From Bacillus subtilis (GTDB lineage Bacteria > Bacillota > Bacilli > Bacillales > Bacillaceae_C), in assembly GCF_008764245.1 (NCBI RefSeq), contig NZ_VTQV01000037.1, forward strand, positions 1 to 43,014: a stretch of DNA of 43,014 nt, written 5' to 3'. Both the position numbers and the translations under genes were made by a program. Below are positions 7,431 through 16,299 of the stretch, piece after piece. Under the pieces are notes generated by a model, which saw only the letters and a list, made by a program, of their open reading frames with translations, searched no databases and was not told where the DNA came from. Position 1 is the stretch's first letter; the number at the start of each line of letters is the position of its first letter.

Positions 7431-7844
7431 GTGAACATCAAGATTACGAATTTTTATTATCTGATTGCGGGCGTCCTTGCGATACTGTTTGCTATCACGC
7501 ACGCATGGAACGGGCAGTCCACTGTGCTACCGACACTTAACATTGAAGTGATATCCTTAAGCACCCAGACAATATTCACGTATGTTTGGCACATTATCAC
7601 GGCGGAAAATCTGGTCTTCGGTATCGCTTTTATTTTCATGTCATTTCAAACCGATCAATCAAAGATCCGGTTTACCGCATGGCTGATTGTGACGATTCTG
7701 ATTGTCCGATTGATGGTTATTCTCGGTGTTACAGCGGTCCTTGACGTGGTGGGGCTTAAGGATACGCTTATAGATTCGATTGCCATCGTAATCTATGTCG
7801 TTCTCATAATACTGGGCACACGAATGAAGAAAAAGCAGCTTTAA
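7431..7844 (+). CDS. Small integral membrane protein, four helices, function unknown
   Basis: This protein of about 137 residues has four hydrophobic spans: near 10-25, 50-70 (ending FGIAFIFMSF), 80-100 (AWLIVTILIVRLMVILGV) and 115-132 (AIVIYVVLIILG). The tail RMKKKQL is basic, so the C terminus is likely cytoplasmic. No family is recognised. GTG at 7431 is preferred to the adjacent GTG at 7428 because AGGAAGG then lies 5 bases away rather than 2. Its GC content looks a little higher than that of neighbours, possibly a sign of separate origin. A hairpin follows the stop. Confidence 0.7.
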   Translation: MNIKITNFYYLIAGVLAILFAITHAWNGQSTVLPTLNIEVISLSTQTIFTYVWHIITAENLVFGIAFIFMSFQTDQSKIRFTAWLIVTILIVRLMVILGVTAVLDVVGLKDTLIDSIAIVIYVVLIILGTRMKKKQL

Positions 7845-7865
7845 ACTAAAGTTGTACCATTTTAT

Positions 7866-7900
7866 CCCCTTTTGGATTTTTTATCGAAAGGGGGTGTTTC
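7866..7900 (+). terminator. Probable terminator after the 7431 membrane gene
   Basis: CCCCTTTTG (7866-7874) pairs with CGAAAGGGG (7885-7893, one G-U pair) around a 10-base loop. The T tail is weak (GTGTTTC). Confidence 0.5.
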
Positions 7901-8066
7901 GCTGTAATTTAGTGTAAACTATATTTATAGAAATAATTGAAATGAAACTAAAGTTTAAAATAAATAGATTTATTTTTACTAACTAATGCCAAAATACTGG
8001 CTGTGGCAGGTTTTTTGCTAGTTTCACGAAAGGAACAGTAGAGTTGATTACATGGAGGAGAGGATA

Positions 8067-9017
8067 TTGATAAATAGAAGCAGTGAATTGCTTCAGATTG
8101 CTAGGGATTTTATTAAGGACAAAGATTTGATTTGTGCTTATGTAGGTGGTTCAGTAGGAAGAGGCGAAGCAGACCAATACAGCGACATAGATTTAACCGT
8201 ATTCACACTCACGGAAGTAGCTTCGAAAAAGGCTGACATCCTTTATAAAGGAGAAATCATCCAATTAGAAACATTGCATATCAGTGAGTTACCGAATCAG
8301 GATATGATAGAAGTAACACCTTGGGACTTCAGGTTTTTGGTTGAGGTTACTATTCTTAAAGATGAAGAAGGAAAGCTTAATGAGCTAATAAAATGGGCTA
8401 CTGACTATTTTCATTCCGATCATGGTAGAAAAAAGATGATCGAACAAGTCTCTCATATTGTTAGAGAAAGAATAGAGTCTGCTTTCGATTGTCTAAAGCA
8501 GCAAAAATATTATTCAGCTACAATTGCTGCAATGGGTGCTTGGGCAAAGGCAGGATTTTTATATTTATTTTGTAAAGAGCATTCACTTGCAAATGAACTT
8601 ATGATACCTCGAATGCAAAGTTTAGAAGTTTATCATACATTTAAACGTGTATCCCCATTCAATTTAGATGTGAACGTTTTAGAGGTTCAACGAATTATCA
8701 GTCGTTTCCGCAAGCATCTTCGGAACAAAGGTTATTCTTATAATGATGTATTTGAAATCCACGATATCTTATGTGAAAGAAAAATCCAACGATTATCTAA
8801 TAAAAAGGAATACCTGAATTTGCGATATCAAATGTATGGTGAAGCATTATGGTTATATTTTGAAACATCAGAAGGACTTTCCTTTGAACAGTATTTTAAT
8901 CAATTACCAAATGAGCTACAAAATGATTTATCGAAAATTGGCTTTATTGCTTTAGAAGAGAAAAACGTAAAGGAAATATGCGAGTTAGGCGAGGAACTTT
9001 TAAAGCTATCATATTGA
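8067..9017 (+). CDS. Nucleotidyltransferase-domain protein (aminoglycoside adenylyltransferase-like fold)
   Basis: This is a polymerase-beta-fold nucleotidyltransferase of about 316 residues. The active-site signature is GGSVGRGE at about 27-34, followed by YSDIDLTV with the metal-binding Asp40 and Asp42. The long helical C-terminal part has no motif I recognise but fits the substrate domain of stand-alone nucleotidyltransferases that adenylate small molecules such as antibiotics. The substrate is unknown. TTG at 8067 is chosen because GGAGGAG lies 6 bases upstream. An in-frame ATG at 8052 has no close ribosome site and adds five residues. Confidence 0.82.
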   Translation: MINRSSELLQIARDFIKDKDLICAYVGGSVGRGEADQYSDIDLTVFTLTEVASKKADILYKGEIIQLETLHISELPNQDMIEVTPWDFRFLVEVTILKDEEGKLNELIKWATDYFHSDHGRKKMIEQVSHIVRERIESAFDCLKQQKYYSATIAAMGAWAKAGFLYLFCKEHSLANELMIPRMQSLEVYHTFKRVSPFNLDVNVLEVQRIISRFRKHLRNKGYSYNDVFEIHDILCERKIQRLSNKKEYLNLRYQMYGEALWLYFETSEGLSFEQYFNQLPNELQNDLSKIGFIALEEKNVKEICELGEELLKLSY

Positions 9018-9128
9018 CATAAAAATAAAGGTAGGTATGTCTTAATCAAGTAATGGAAGGAATTGTAAGAGAGTTATTCTAGAGCATTTGTGAATTGCTA
9101 TTCGATTCGAACTTTGGAGGGTTCTTTC

Positions 9129-9572
9129 ATGGAAGATTGTTTAATTTGCAAGCGAATAAAAATGATTGAGGAAGGCGTCAATAAATATTTTGTAAAAGAA
9201 CTCGAAACTGGATATGTCGTGATTGGTGACCATCAATATTTTAGAGGTTATACGCTATTCCTTTGTAAAGAGCATAAAAACGAACTACACGAATTGAGTA
9301 GCGACTTCAAAGAACGGTTTCTTGTAGAAATGAGTAAAGTTTCAGAAGCAGTGTATAAAGCTTTTAAACCTATCAAATTAAATTACGAGCTATTAGGAAA
9401 TGGCGATCCTCATATGCACTGGCATATTTTCCCTAGAAGTGAGCGGGAACCAAATCCGACCCATCCAGTCTGGTGGACACCCAGAGAGCGTATGTACGCA
9501 GAAAATGTGAAACCAAATGATGAAGAACTAGAAACATTAAAATCCCTATTGCTAAGTGAATTAAATGTTTAA
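9129..9572 (+). CDS. HIT family protein
   Basis: This 147-residue histidine-triad protein has the catalytic motif His95-M-His97-W-His99 in GDPHMHWHIFPR. Cys4 and Cys7 (EDCLICKR) may bind zinc together with a downstream histidine, as in several HIT proteins. HIT proteins hydrolyse or transfer nucleoside monophosphates, for example from AMP-lysine or dinucleoside polyphosphates. ATG at 9129 has GGAGG 8 bases upstream; a longer in-frame reading to 9090 lacks one. It lies between two nucleotidyltransferases, and AMP turnover may be a common theme, but that is inference. Confidence 0.88.
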   Translation: MEDCLICKRIKMIEEGVNKYFVKELETGYVVIGDHQYFRGYTLFLCKEHKNELHELSSDFKERFLVEMSKVSEAVYKAFKPIKLNYELLGNGDPHMHWHIFPRSEREPNPTHPVWWTPRERMYAENVKPNDEELETLKSLLLSELNV

Positions 9573-9609
9573 CAAGGATCCATAAACGACGATTTTATTG
9601 AGGTGAGCT

Positions 9610-10311
9610 ATGATTGATTTATCTTTCATTAATAGTCCAGTTCATCAAAATTTGATTAACAAAATTTATGATGAAATGATTAAAGATGATGAGGTAATTG
9701 GAATATTAATTCAAGGCTCTGTGGCAAGAGGAGAAAATTACCAATCATCTGATCTAGATATTTTCGTTTTGTTAAAGGATGACTTGAAAAGGACCTTTTC
9801 TTCGGAGTACAGAAGAGGAATACTTGTTGAGTACAAATATTCTAATTTTGAAAGCGCATTAAAGAAATGTGAAACTCAACCTAGTGCTCTGTATAATTTT
9901 TTGGATGCAATTATTCTTTTTGACAAAAAGGGTACGCTTAAATATCTTGAATTATTAGTTATTACATTATTCAAACAATATAAAACTCCAAAAAGTGAAA
10001 TGCAATCCATAGCGTACTGGCTTGAAAGTTCTCACATTAAAATAATAGCGGCAGAAGAAGCAAAAGATATGGTGAAAGCGTGTTTTGTATTATCAACCAC
10101 TTCCTGGAAAATACTTGAAGGTATTTGGGCAGTAAATAACCGTCCAATGCCTCCAAATGGCTCAGTTTTATATTATCTTAGATTTTTAGATAAAATACCT
10201 GATAAAGAAATTACCTCTATGTTTATTGGGAATGAGAAAGATCGCATAGAATCCGCAAAAATCATAATCGGTTGGACCATTGATTGTCTAAAAAAACAAT
10301 CAAGTTCTTGA
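9610..10311 (+). CDS. Nucleotidyltransferase-domain protein
   Basis: This 233-residue protein has the nucleotidyltransferase signature QGSVARGENYQSSDLDIFV (Gly36-Ser37, metal ligands Asp48 and Asp50). The remainder is mostly helical and is not assigned to a family. It is unrelated in detail to the protein at 8067, so the two are not a recent duplication. GAGGTGAG precedes the ATG. It is probably a small-molecule adenylyltransferase of unknown substrate. Its C-terminal end overlaps the start of a GNAT remnant. Confidence 0.82.
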   Translation: MIDLSFINSPVHQNLINKIYDEMIKDDEVIGILIQGSVARGENYQSSDLDIFVLLKDDLKRTFSSEYRRGILVEYKYSNFESALKKCETQPSALYNFLDAIILFDKKGTLKYLELLVITLFKQYKTPKSEMQSIAYWLESSHIKIIAAEEAKDMVKACFVLSTTSWKILEGIWAVNNRPMPPNGSVLYYLRFLDKIPDKEITSMFIGNEKDRIESAKIIIGWTIDCLKKQSSS

Positions 10312-10402
10312 ACAGATCCGACTTATAATCGCGGTACTACTGGGCTTGAAGTACAACAAAAAAGGAATAGGAACTAAACTTTTTAAACATGTTGACCATT
10401 GA
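10310..10402 (+). pseudogene. GNAT acetyltransferase remnant
   Basis: One open frame reads EQIRLIIAVLLGLKY and then NKKGIGTKLFKHVDH before TGA. The second part is the GNAT motif A (K-x-G-I-G-T-x-L), but nothing before or after continues the enzyme. The rest of the gap to 10626 shows no further gene; a weak inverted repeat (CCCATT with AATGGG) lies near 10530-10560. Confidence 0.45.
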
Positions 10403-10626
10403 GATATTGTGGTAGGAAGTTGTTCTTGTGGTTTGCTTTCCTTGTAGGGCGGAATCGCCATGGTTTATTAAGAGATGGAGGGATCATTCACTTAAGATAG
10501 TTGCTCGTTAATCTAAGGGGATAACACCCATTCTCGTTTTTGAAGTTGTTTTCAAATGGGGCAGAAGAGTTGAGGAATAAGTGTAGTGCAAGAAAATGTA
10601 ATGAACAAAATATGGAGGAATGAATA

Positions 10627-11088
10627 ATGGGTGGAACACCAAAACATATAATTGCAGTTTCTGCTAATGTTACTAACGAAAATGGAGAAACTTTATTAGT
10701 TAAAACACATTGGCGGTCTGATACTTGGGAAGCTCCAGGAGGACAGGTGGAAGAAGGAGAACCTCTTGATAAAGCTGTATGTAGAGAAATATTAGAGGAA
10801 ACAGGAATAGTAATTACACCTATTGGAATAACAGGGGTGTATTACAATATGACAAAACATATTTTATCTGTAGTGTTTAAGGCAAAATATGTGAGCGGAG
10901 ATATAAAAATTCAACCGGAAGAAATTAAAGAGGCTAAATTCATCAAACTTACTGAGGGAAATATAGATAATTACATAACTCGCCCGCATATGAAGTCGCG
11001 TACAATTGATTGTATGAAAACTAAAAACTTTATCCCTTATGAAACTTGGGAGGTACATCCTTATAACTTAGTAGGGAGATTATTTTGA
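10627..11088 (+). CDS. Nudix hydrolase
   Basis: This 153-residue protein has a perfect Nudix box: Gly39-x5-Glu45-x7-Arg53-Glu54-I-L-Glu57-Glu58-x-Gly60-Ile61. Nudix enzymes cleave nucleoside diphosphates linked to another group, with Mg2+ held by the box glutamates. The substrate is not predictable. TGGAGGAATGAATA precedes the ATG. The stop is 10 bases before the next, broken, nucleotidyltransferase gene, so the two were probably cotranscribed. Confidence 0.9.
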   Translation: MGGTPKHIIAVSANVTNENGETLLVKTHWRSDTWEAPGGQVEEGEPLDKAVCREILEETGIVITPIGITGVYYNMTKHILSVVFKAKYVSGDIKIQPEEIKEAKFIKLTEGNIDNYITRPHMKSRTIDCMKTKNFIPYETWEVHPYNLVGRLF

Positions 11089-11098
11089 AAAAAATGAG

Positions 11099-11758
11099 GT
11101 GGAAAATATATTAGCCAGTGTAAAAGCATTTCTAAACGATGCAAATTTCAAATGGGCTATATGTGGTGGCTGTGCGATTGAACTCTTTATTGGGAAAACG
11201 ACAAGAGTACACACGGATGTAGATATTCTTGCGTTTTGGGAAGATAGATAAAATATCATTACGTTTATGATAAATAAAGGTTGGAGAGTTTTTGAAGCTT
11301 GCGGCGGCGGAAAGGTAATCGAGTTATTCGATGATTCTGAAAGGCAAATGATACGAAATTTATTTTGTTTTCCAGACAATAACACCAGATGTGCTTTACA
11401 ACCGACAAATGAAATCAATGTATATCAATTTTCAATTAAAACGTACGAACAAATAGATTTTGATTATATAGAATTTCTATTTAATCAAAGGGACGAAAAA
11501 TACATTTATTATTCGAACAATAATTCTATAAAACGATCTTTAAATGATGCATTTCTTGAAAAAGATGGAATTCAATATCTGTCTCCAGAAATTGTTTTAT
11601 TATATAAATCAACTTATTTAAACTCAATAGATGCAACTAAGCATCACCATGACTCTAAATACTCCTTGCCACTATTATCCCCGGAACAAAAGCAATGGCT
11701 AAAGAGATCACTTGAAATATGTCATTCTGGTACTCACGAGTGGATTACTGTACTATAA
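11099..11758 (+). pseudogene. Nucleotidyltransferase gene broken by one nonsense codon
   Basis: One continuous frame runs from GTG at 11099 to TAA at 11756, 219 codons, interrupted only by TAA at 11249-11251. The first part holds the active site ICGGCAIELFIGKTTRVHTDVDIL (given here as two pieces: ICGGCAIELF and TRVHTDVDIL) with metal ligands Asp40 and Asp42. The second part, open from ATG at 11267, is the C-terminal domain (INKGWRVFEACGGGKVIEL and onward). The pattern fits the aminoglycoside-2''-adenylyltransferase-like family. A single base change such as CAA or AAA to TAA explains the break. The second part alone lacks the catalytic residues. Confidence 0.75.
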
Positions 11759-11949
11759 AATATTTCGAGTAGGGTATGATCACTGCTGGGTTCAAAATAT
11801 CGAGTCTGGGTGAAAAGTATCCAGGTGTAGAACGGTTTCAATGCAATCCCCTAGGCTATGCTGGAGCTAAGGTTTTGATGGCGCTATTGAAGCAACTGAA
11901 GCATTAAAGATGTTTCGATCTTGAGTACCTAATTGTGAGGGAGATAAAA

Positions 11950-12585
11950 ATGAATCAGTTAAAAACCGAAGTAAAAGTAATTTTCCTGGATGCAGGTGGT
12001 GTTCTTTTTGAAACCTTTTTTAAAGGAGATGACAGAATCAGACATCTATTAACGGAAAGAGGGTATCCTAGGAAGAAAATTGATGATGGTATTATGAAAG
12101 CTAAACAAACCAAACTCAACTTTATTACAAATTGGAATGAGGAAGAACAATACTTCAGGCGTTATTATGGGGCTATTGCAAAAGAACTTGGAGAAGTAGA
12201 CTTAACAAATGAATTGTTATACTTTGCTAGACATTGTGAATTATTTCCAGAAGTAAAAGATGTGTTGGAGAAATTGAGAAATAAGTACCGTTTAGGAGTA
12301 ATCTCTAACGCAATGCCAAGTATGGATTGGATATTTGATTGGTTAGGTATACGTAAATATTTTGATTCAATAATACTGTCCGCATTTGTAAATGAAGCAA
12401 AACCGGAAAAAGCTATTTACGAGATTGCTCTTAGGGATATCCAGGCTAAGCCAGAGGAATGTATCTTTATTGACGATATTACTTTAAATATTGAAGGGGC
12501 AGAACGGGTAGGAATAAGAGGTATTCATTTGAATAGAGAAAAAATGAATTTGCTAGAATTATTACAAGAATATGAGTTATTGTAA
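11950..12585 (+). CDS. HAD superfamily hydrolase
   Basis: This 211-residue HAD phosphatase-type protein has motif I FLDAGGVLF with nucleophile Asp14; the usual second Asp is Gly16, as in several HAD subgroups such as epoxide-hydrolase or DUF-type members. Motif II is VISNA, motif III is the Lys of NEAKPEKAIY, and motif IV is FIDDITLN. A helical cap lies between motifs I and II (about 25-95). It may be a phosphatase, or a non-phosphatase HAD because of the D-x-G change. ATG at 11950 has AGGGAG 6 bases upstream. The 165-base gap before it holds only a short C-terminal-like fragment. Confidence 0.85.
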   Translation: MNQLKTEVKVIFLDAGGVLFETFFKGDDRIRHLLTERGYPRKKIDDGIMKAKQTKLNFITNWNEEEQYFRRYYGAIAKELGEVDLTNELLYFARHCELFPEVKDVLEKLRNKYRLGVISNAMPSMDWIFDWLGIRKYFDSIILSAFVNEAKPEKAIYEIALRDIQAKPEECIFIDDITLNIEGAERVGIRGIHLNREKMNLLELLQEYELL

Positions 12586-12745
12586 GTATTTATTTAATAT
12601 GGAGATGTATTCCAAAGAAGTGAAATACACGCTTAAAACAATAATATTATAGAAAAAGCCTATCTTATAAGATGGTTTATTAACAGCATCAGGAATTTAA
12701 CTATGTTTTTAGCTACGAAACAGGATTTTTTTTCAGAAGAAACAG

Positions 12746-12907
12746 ATGAAATCACACGAAATTGAGGCTCGGTTTGCTTAAGGTATTACTTGTGTTCATC
12801 GTGGCAATATGTCTGTTAAGCGCAATGATAAGTAACGGTCATGACAATGCTATCTATGTAAGGATTGTGGAAAGACATTCAATGATATTTTGGCATATGG
12901 TTATTAA
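12746..12907 (+). pseudogene. Stub of an IS1595-like transposase (zinc-ribbon N terminus)
   Basis: In one frame, MKSHEIEARFA is followed, after stops, by GITCVHRGNMSVKRNDK and QCYLCKDCGKTFNDIL, then TAA at 12905. The C-x2-C pairs and CKDCGKTFND are the hallmark of the IS1595/ISXO2-type transposase N-terminal zinc ribbon. One Cys is changed to Arg (VHR for PHC) and three stops lie in the frame. No DDE domain follows and no terminal repeats were seen. An overlapping 60-codon frame at 12762-12944 is a shadow. Confidence 0.6.
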
Positions 12908-13155
12908 AACTCATGTCTCATTGGCCGAAGAGAAACCTGCATAAAATGTTAAAATATATATGTATTTATGAAAGTGCTTACTGGATGGCAAGTTAACGGA
13001 ATGAGAATTAGGTAAAGAGAGAGTGTGGAATGGAGTTATATTTATTTCGACACGTACAAGGACAACACGTTATGAAACCACCTGGGCCGTATTGTGAAAT
13101 AAGGAAAGTTTATAGAGATGAGCACTCTCTATCATCATATTCATTGGAGGTAATT

Positions 13156-13608
13156 ATGTCTGTTAAAATTTTACCATTTAATGAAATATATGCTGAACCG
13201 GTTAAGCAACTGGTCATTGATGTTCATCATGAGTTTGGTTTTGACTATGATCGAAGGTTAGACGCCGACCTGGAAGAAATATCTCACGTCTACGGAGGAC
13301 GCGGAGGGTTTTGGCTTGCCATTGAAAATGCGAAAGTAGTCGGAACATCAGCTTTAAGGGAAGATACCCAATATACAGGAACACTAAAGCGTATGTACCT
13401 ATTGCCGCCTTTTCGCGGAAAAGGAATCGGTCGATTGCTTTTACAACAAGCTGTTGATTATGCAAAGCAACAGAAATATGGAGAAATTGTTCTAGATACG
13501 GTTACCTACCAAAAAAGCGCAATCACATTATACGAAAAATATGGATTTATAAAAACGGGATGTAAAGGGTCTCAACTTTTTTATCGTCTTGTACTAGCAA
13601 ACGTATAA
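13156..13608 (+). CDS. GNAT family N-acetyltransferase
   Basis: This 150-residue GNAT enzyme has motif A LKRMYLLPPFRGKGIGRLLL, with the R-x-x-G-x-G CoA loop, and motif B ITLYEKYGFIKTG. ATG at 13156 is taken as start because TTGGAGG lies 5 bases upstream and the fold begins right after it. The frame is open back to 13030, but that part (MELYLFRHVQGQH...) looks like the stub of an unrelated gene. Substrate unknown. Confidence 0.88.
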   Translation: MSVKILPFNEIYAEPVKQLVIDVHHEFGFDYDRRLDADLEEISHVYGGRGGFWLAIENAKVVGTSALREDTQYTGTLKRMYLLPPFRGKGIGRLLLQQAVDYAKQQKYGEIVLDTVTYQKSAITLYEKYGFIKTGCKGSQLFYRLVLANV

Positions 13609-13857
13609 TGAATTGGACGAGTTAGAACACAAAAATATATAGTAAAACGATTGGATTTATGTGCATAAATACATCATCACAAGTTTGGTTCGCCAATACT
13701 AACCCTAGGTAGCCTTAACACAGATCGAGGCTCCGAAGTTTTTGTGAAATCAAGTAATGAAAGATTTAACCCAAAACCAGAAAAATGGAATGGATACAAA
13801 TAAGCTTAAATAAACCTGTGATAAATGTTTTTAGAAAATTATTTATGGGGGAATATA

Positions 13858-14316
13858 ATGCAAATTGAAAAAGTAACATCGCTCGAGCAGTATGATTTGG
13901 ATATGCTTATAGATGATAGTTTATCTGAAGGGTATAAATTTATTGAGAGATTAGTGAATGAATATAAAACTGGCAGCAACAAATTTGATAAAAAAGGCGA
14001 ATCACTCTATGTTGCGAAAATAGGTAGTGAAGTTATTGGCATTGGAGGGCTTAATATTGACCCATATCTTAGCCTTCCTGATGTGGGACGAGTGAGACAT
14101 CTATATGTTCTACGTAAGAACAGAGGTACTGGTGTAGGGAAGAAACTTCTTATCACAATAACCGATGAGGCAAGGAAGCATTTTCGGACACTAAGATTAT
14201 CAACAACTAACAATCCAGTTGCCGATAATTTGTATATAAAGTGTGGCTTTTCAAAAGTAGAAGGAGTTCATAAAGCTAGTCACATATTGGAATTATCAAA
14301 AGTTGATAATAATTGA
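13858..14316 (+). CDS. GNAT family N-acetyltransferase
   Basis: This 152-residue GNAT enzyme has motif A VRHLYVLRKNRGTGVGKKLL and motif B LYIKCGFSKVEG. The N-terminal part (YDLDMLIDDSLSEGYKFIERL) is typical of small Bacillus GNATs that act on unknown amines. ATG at 13858 has GGGGGAA just upstream, whereas the longer frame from 13825 has none. It is not closely similar to the other GNATs here. Confidence 0.88.
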   Translation: MQIEKVTSLEQYDLDMLIDDSLSEGYKFIERLVNEYKTGSNKFDKKGESLYVAKIGSEVIGIGGLNIDPYLSLPDVGRVRHLYVLRKNRGTGVGKKLLITITDEARKHFRTLRLSTTNNPVADNLYIKCGFSKVEGVHKASHILELSKVDNN

Positions 14317-14553
14317 CGGGTGAACATAAAAAGGTGCAATAGTAAAGGGGCGCCTAAGTACCTGTTTCCTTTTTTTAGTTTTTTTGAAACTTTCTAAAAA
14401 ATCTACTTCAAATATTTTCAATACCTAATGGTCTTGCTTTTTTCGTACCCAGGGAGGGAACATTGCCTCTGGTAAATAGAAACCGATACTTAACGTATTT
14501 GAATTATCCGTACAGTTTTATGGAATAAGATAAATCCTTAAGGGGGGCTTTTT

Positions 14554-15096
14554 ATGTACGGACTAATAGCTTTATTTGATGAAAGAACAGAACAGTTAAT
14601 AAGGGATATTTGGAAAGAATTAAAAGAGAGATCTATCTCTACGTATGCCTATGAGGTTGAAGATAGAAGACCTCATATTACATTGGCGATCTATAACAAC
14701 ATAAAAAACAAAACTGATTTCATCAAACAAATGGACGTAATATATAAAAATCAGTTAGCTATCGATATAAAATTTAACGCAATAGGCTCTTTCCTTAAAT
14801 CTGGTGCATTGTTCTTTTCTCCTACTATTACGGAGGACTTGATCAATTTTCATTCTAACCATCATAAGAACTTTAAACGGTATAATGACGATCCAAATTC
14901 ATTATACTTACCAGATAATTGGATACCCCATTGTACGATAGCAAATAGGTTATCTCCTGAAAAATTAGCGGAAGCCTTTAGATATTGTTCCCAAAGAAAC
15001 AGCACAATATTTGGAAAGATAGTAGAATTAGCTTTAATTGATGGATCCGATAAAAGTAAAGCTCCAATTATTTATTCGAAGGAATTAAGTAAGTAG
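14554..15096 (+). CDS. 2'-5' RNA ligase family (2H phosphoesterase) protein
   Basis: This 180-residue protein has the two H-x-T/S motifs of the 2H phosphoesterase fold: His41-I-Thr43 (RRPHITLA) and His126-C-Thr128 (NWIPHCTIA). The spacing of about 85 residues is normal. Members hydrolyse or form 2',3'-cyclic phosphate or 2'-5' bonds in RNA and small nucleotides. The exact substrate is unknown. AAGGGGGGC precedes the ATG. The gap before it (14317-14553) has a T-rich stretch near 14370 but no convincing terminator. Confidence 0.86.
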   Translation: MYGLIALFDERTEQLIRDIWKELKERSISTYAYEVEDRRPHITLAIYNNIKNKTDFIKQMDVIYKNQLAIDIKFNAIGSFLKSGALFFSPTITEDLINFHSNHHKNFKRYNDDPNSLYLPDNWIPHCTIANRLSPEKLAEAFRYCSQRNSTIFGKIVELALIDGSDKSKAPIIYSKELSK

Positions 15097-15152
15097 TAAA
15101 ATTCTTGTTTAGCTAGCGGTGTATGAATATAGACATAGAAGGGTATTGGTAA

Positions 15153-15299
15153 ATGAGTAGAAGCCGTATTGAGAATATTCAACGGGTCTATCCTGACCTT
15201 TCTATTGAGGAATTTTCTCCTAATGACATAGGGCAAAATAATGACGTGTTTATGGTAAACGAATCATTGGTATTTAGATTTCCCGAATATAAAAAATGA
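15153..15299 (+). pseudogene. Aminoglycoside/macrolide phosphotransferase-like stub
   Basis: ATG at 15153 opens a 48-codon frame with IENIQRVYPDLSIEEFSP and NDVFMVNESLVFRFPEY, the N-terminal lobe of the APH family (PF01636 type). The frame then stops. A short continuation in another frame (NIKNEIKRNN) suggests an internal deletion. The catalytic lobe with H-x-D-x-x-x-x-N is absent, so the product cannot be active. Confidence 0.6.
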
Positions 15300-15314
15300 G
15301 ATAAAAAGAAATAA

Positions 15315-15560
15315 TATTACTGTCTTCGAAGAAAAAGGGGCTTTACTGGTCTTAGCAATCTAATTGAAATTATTAAAAGCGGGAAGTTAATCAATTTTCT
15401 AAATGACAGCTATCCTTTTTCTGATGTAACAAATTGCACAAGCTCATTACCTATGGAAAAACTGACGCAAAATGAAGTATCGCTTTTTGAAAAAGAGATT
15501 AGACATACATTCTATGGAAAAAAGGAGAGTGTAGAATATGCTGAGCAAAAAAGCGAATAA
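15315..15560 (+). pseudogene. C-terminal-like gene fragment, family unknown
   Basis: An 81-codon open frame without a credible start (preceded by TAA) reads GFTGLSNLIEIIKSGKLIN and later SLFEKEIRHTFYGKKESVE. It ends 23 bases inside the next gene in another frame. Its regular charged pattern looks like the tail of a decayed protein left behind by the deletion that truncated the phosphotransferase upstream. Not assigned. Confidence 0.3.
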
Positions 15561-15987
15561 TGAGGATGTTATCGGTTACTGCTGCATGAGGTTTCCGGTC
15601 TCGGATTTGAAAAAGTCGGTAGATTTTTATTGCGATGTATTGGGCTATAAATTAAATTCGGCAGATTTTCAGTTTGGAGAGGCACATATTGTATTAAAAA
15701 ATGGAAATGGCCCGGGGATTTTTTTGATGGAAACCAAACCGGAAGATGTTACACAATTAAAGTTTGTATTTCCTCGTTCATTCTTTATTACAAGCAGCAC
15801 GGGGCATGTGACAATGGTTGAGCTATTAACGAATAACTTGCTTGCTTTACATGAACGGATTAAACAAGCTGGAGTCCATATTGATAAAGAACCTGTATTT
15901 ATGAATGATTTCGGTTATTTCACCTTTTATGATCCGGACGGGCACTATATTCGGGTGGTCGAAGAAAGAGCCCGAAACAAAGAATGA
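15538..15987 (+). CDS. VOC family (glyoxalase/bleomycin-resistance fold) protein
   Basis: This 149-residue VOC protein opens MRFPVSDLKKSVDFYCDVLG, the first module helix and strand, and the second module ends FTFYDPDGHYIRVVEER. The Glu near the end is a usual metal ligand. It is divergent from FosB and from the VOC gene at 6474. GGAGAG lies upstream of the ATG. Substrate not known. Confidence 0.85.
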   Translation: MLSKKANNEDVIGYCCMRFPVSDLKKSVDFYCDVLGYKLNSADFQFGEAHIVLKNGNGPGIFLMETKPEDVTQLKFVFPRSFFITSSTGHVTMVELLTNNLLALHERIKQAGVHIDKEPVFMNDFGYFTFYDPDGHYIRVVEERARNKE

Positions 15988-16299
15988 GTTTAATACTCAA
16001 ACGGAATCTGACTGAGCCCGAGAATCAATTTCCATTGGGATTATGTAAAAAAAGACTGTGTGTTTGCTGCCTTTAGGATGATATTCACATTTTTTCGATC
16101 TACAGCAAGTAGACGTTAATATAATAACCTAATTGATCCCTTCCAAAAATAATATTATCAATATCATTTCCAGCCAGTTGAGTAAAATAAGTTTTTGAAA
16201 TATCCTACTGAATTATGTGAGTGTTAATGCTAGTTTAGTAAAAGAAGACGTATGTTAAAATCAGTAAAAAACTGTTCAAAAGAGGGAGATTGGATTGGG

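Noticed and set aside
11871-11924. Fragment GFDGAIEATEALKMFRS before the HAD gene
   Set aside because: Coding-like but only 17 codons and preceded by a stop; vaguely similar to the tail near 7030-7080. Not enough to call.
12762-12944. 60-codon frame with hydrophobic start
   Set aside because: It overlaps the IS1595-like stub in another frame; the zinc-ribbon motif is the better explanation and no ribosome site precedes the TTG.
13030-13155. N-terminal extension of the 13156 GNAT (MELYLFRHVQGQH...)
   Set aside because: The GNAT fold and the TTGGAGG site begin at 13156. The extension slightly resembles a histidine phosphatase start (R-H-G) but lacks the Gly, so it is at most a gene stub.
13661-13803. 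Open fragment ending in NERFNPKPEKWNGYK
   Set aside because: It could be the tail of a lost gene, but no start and no recognisable family; too weak for a feature.
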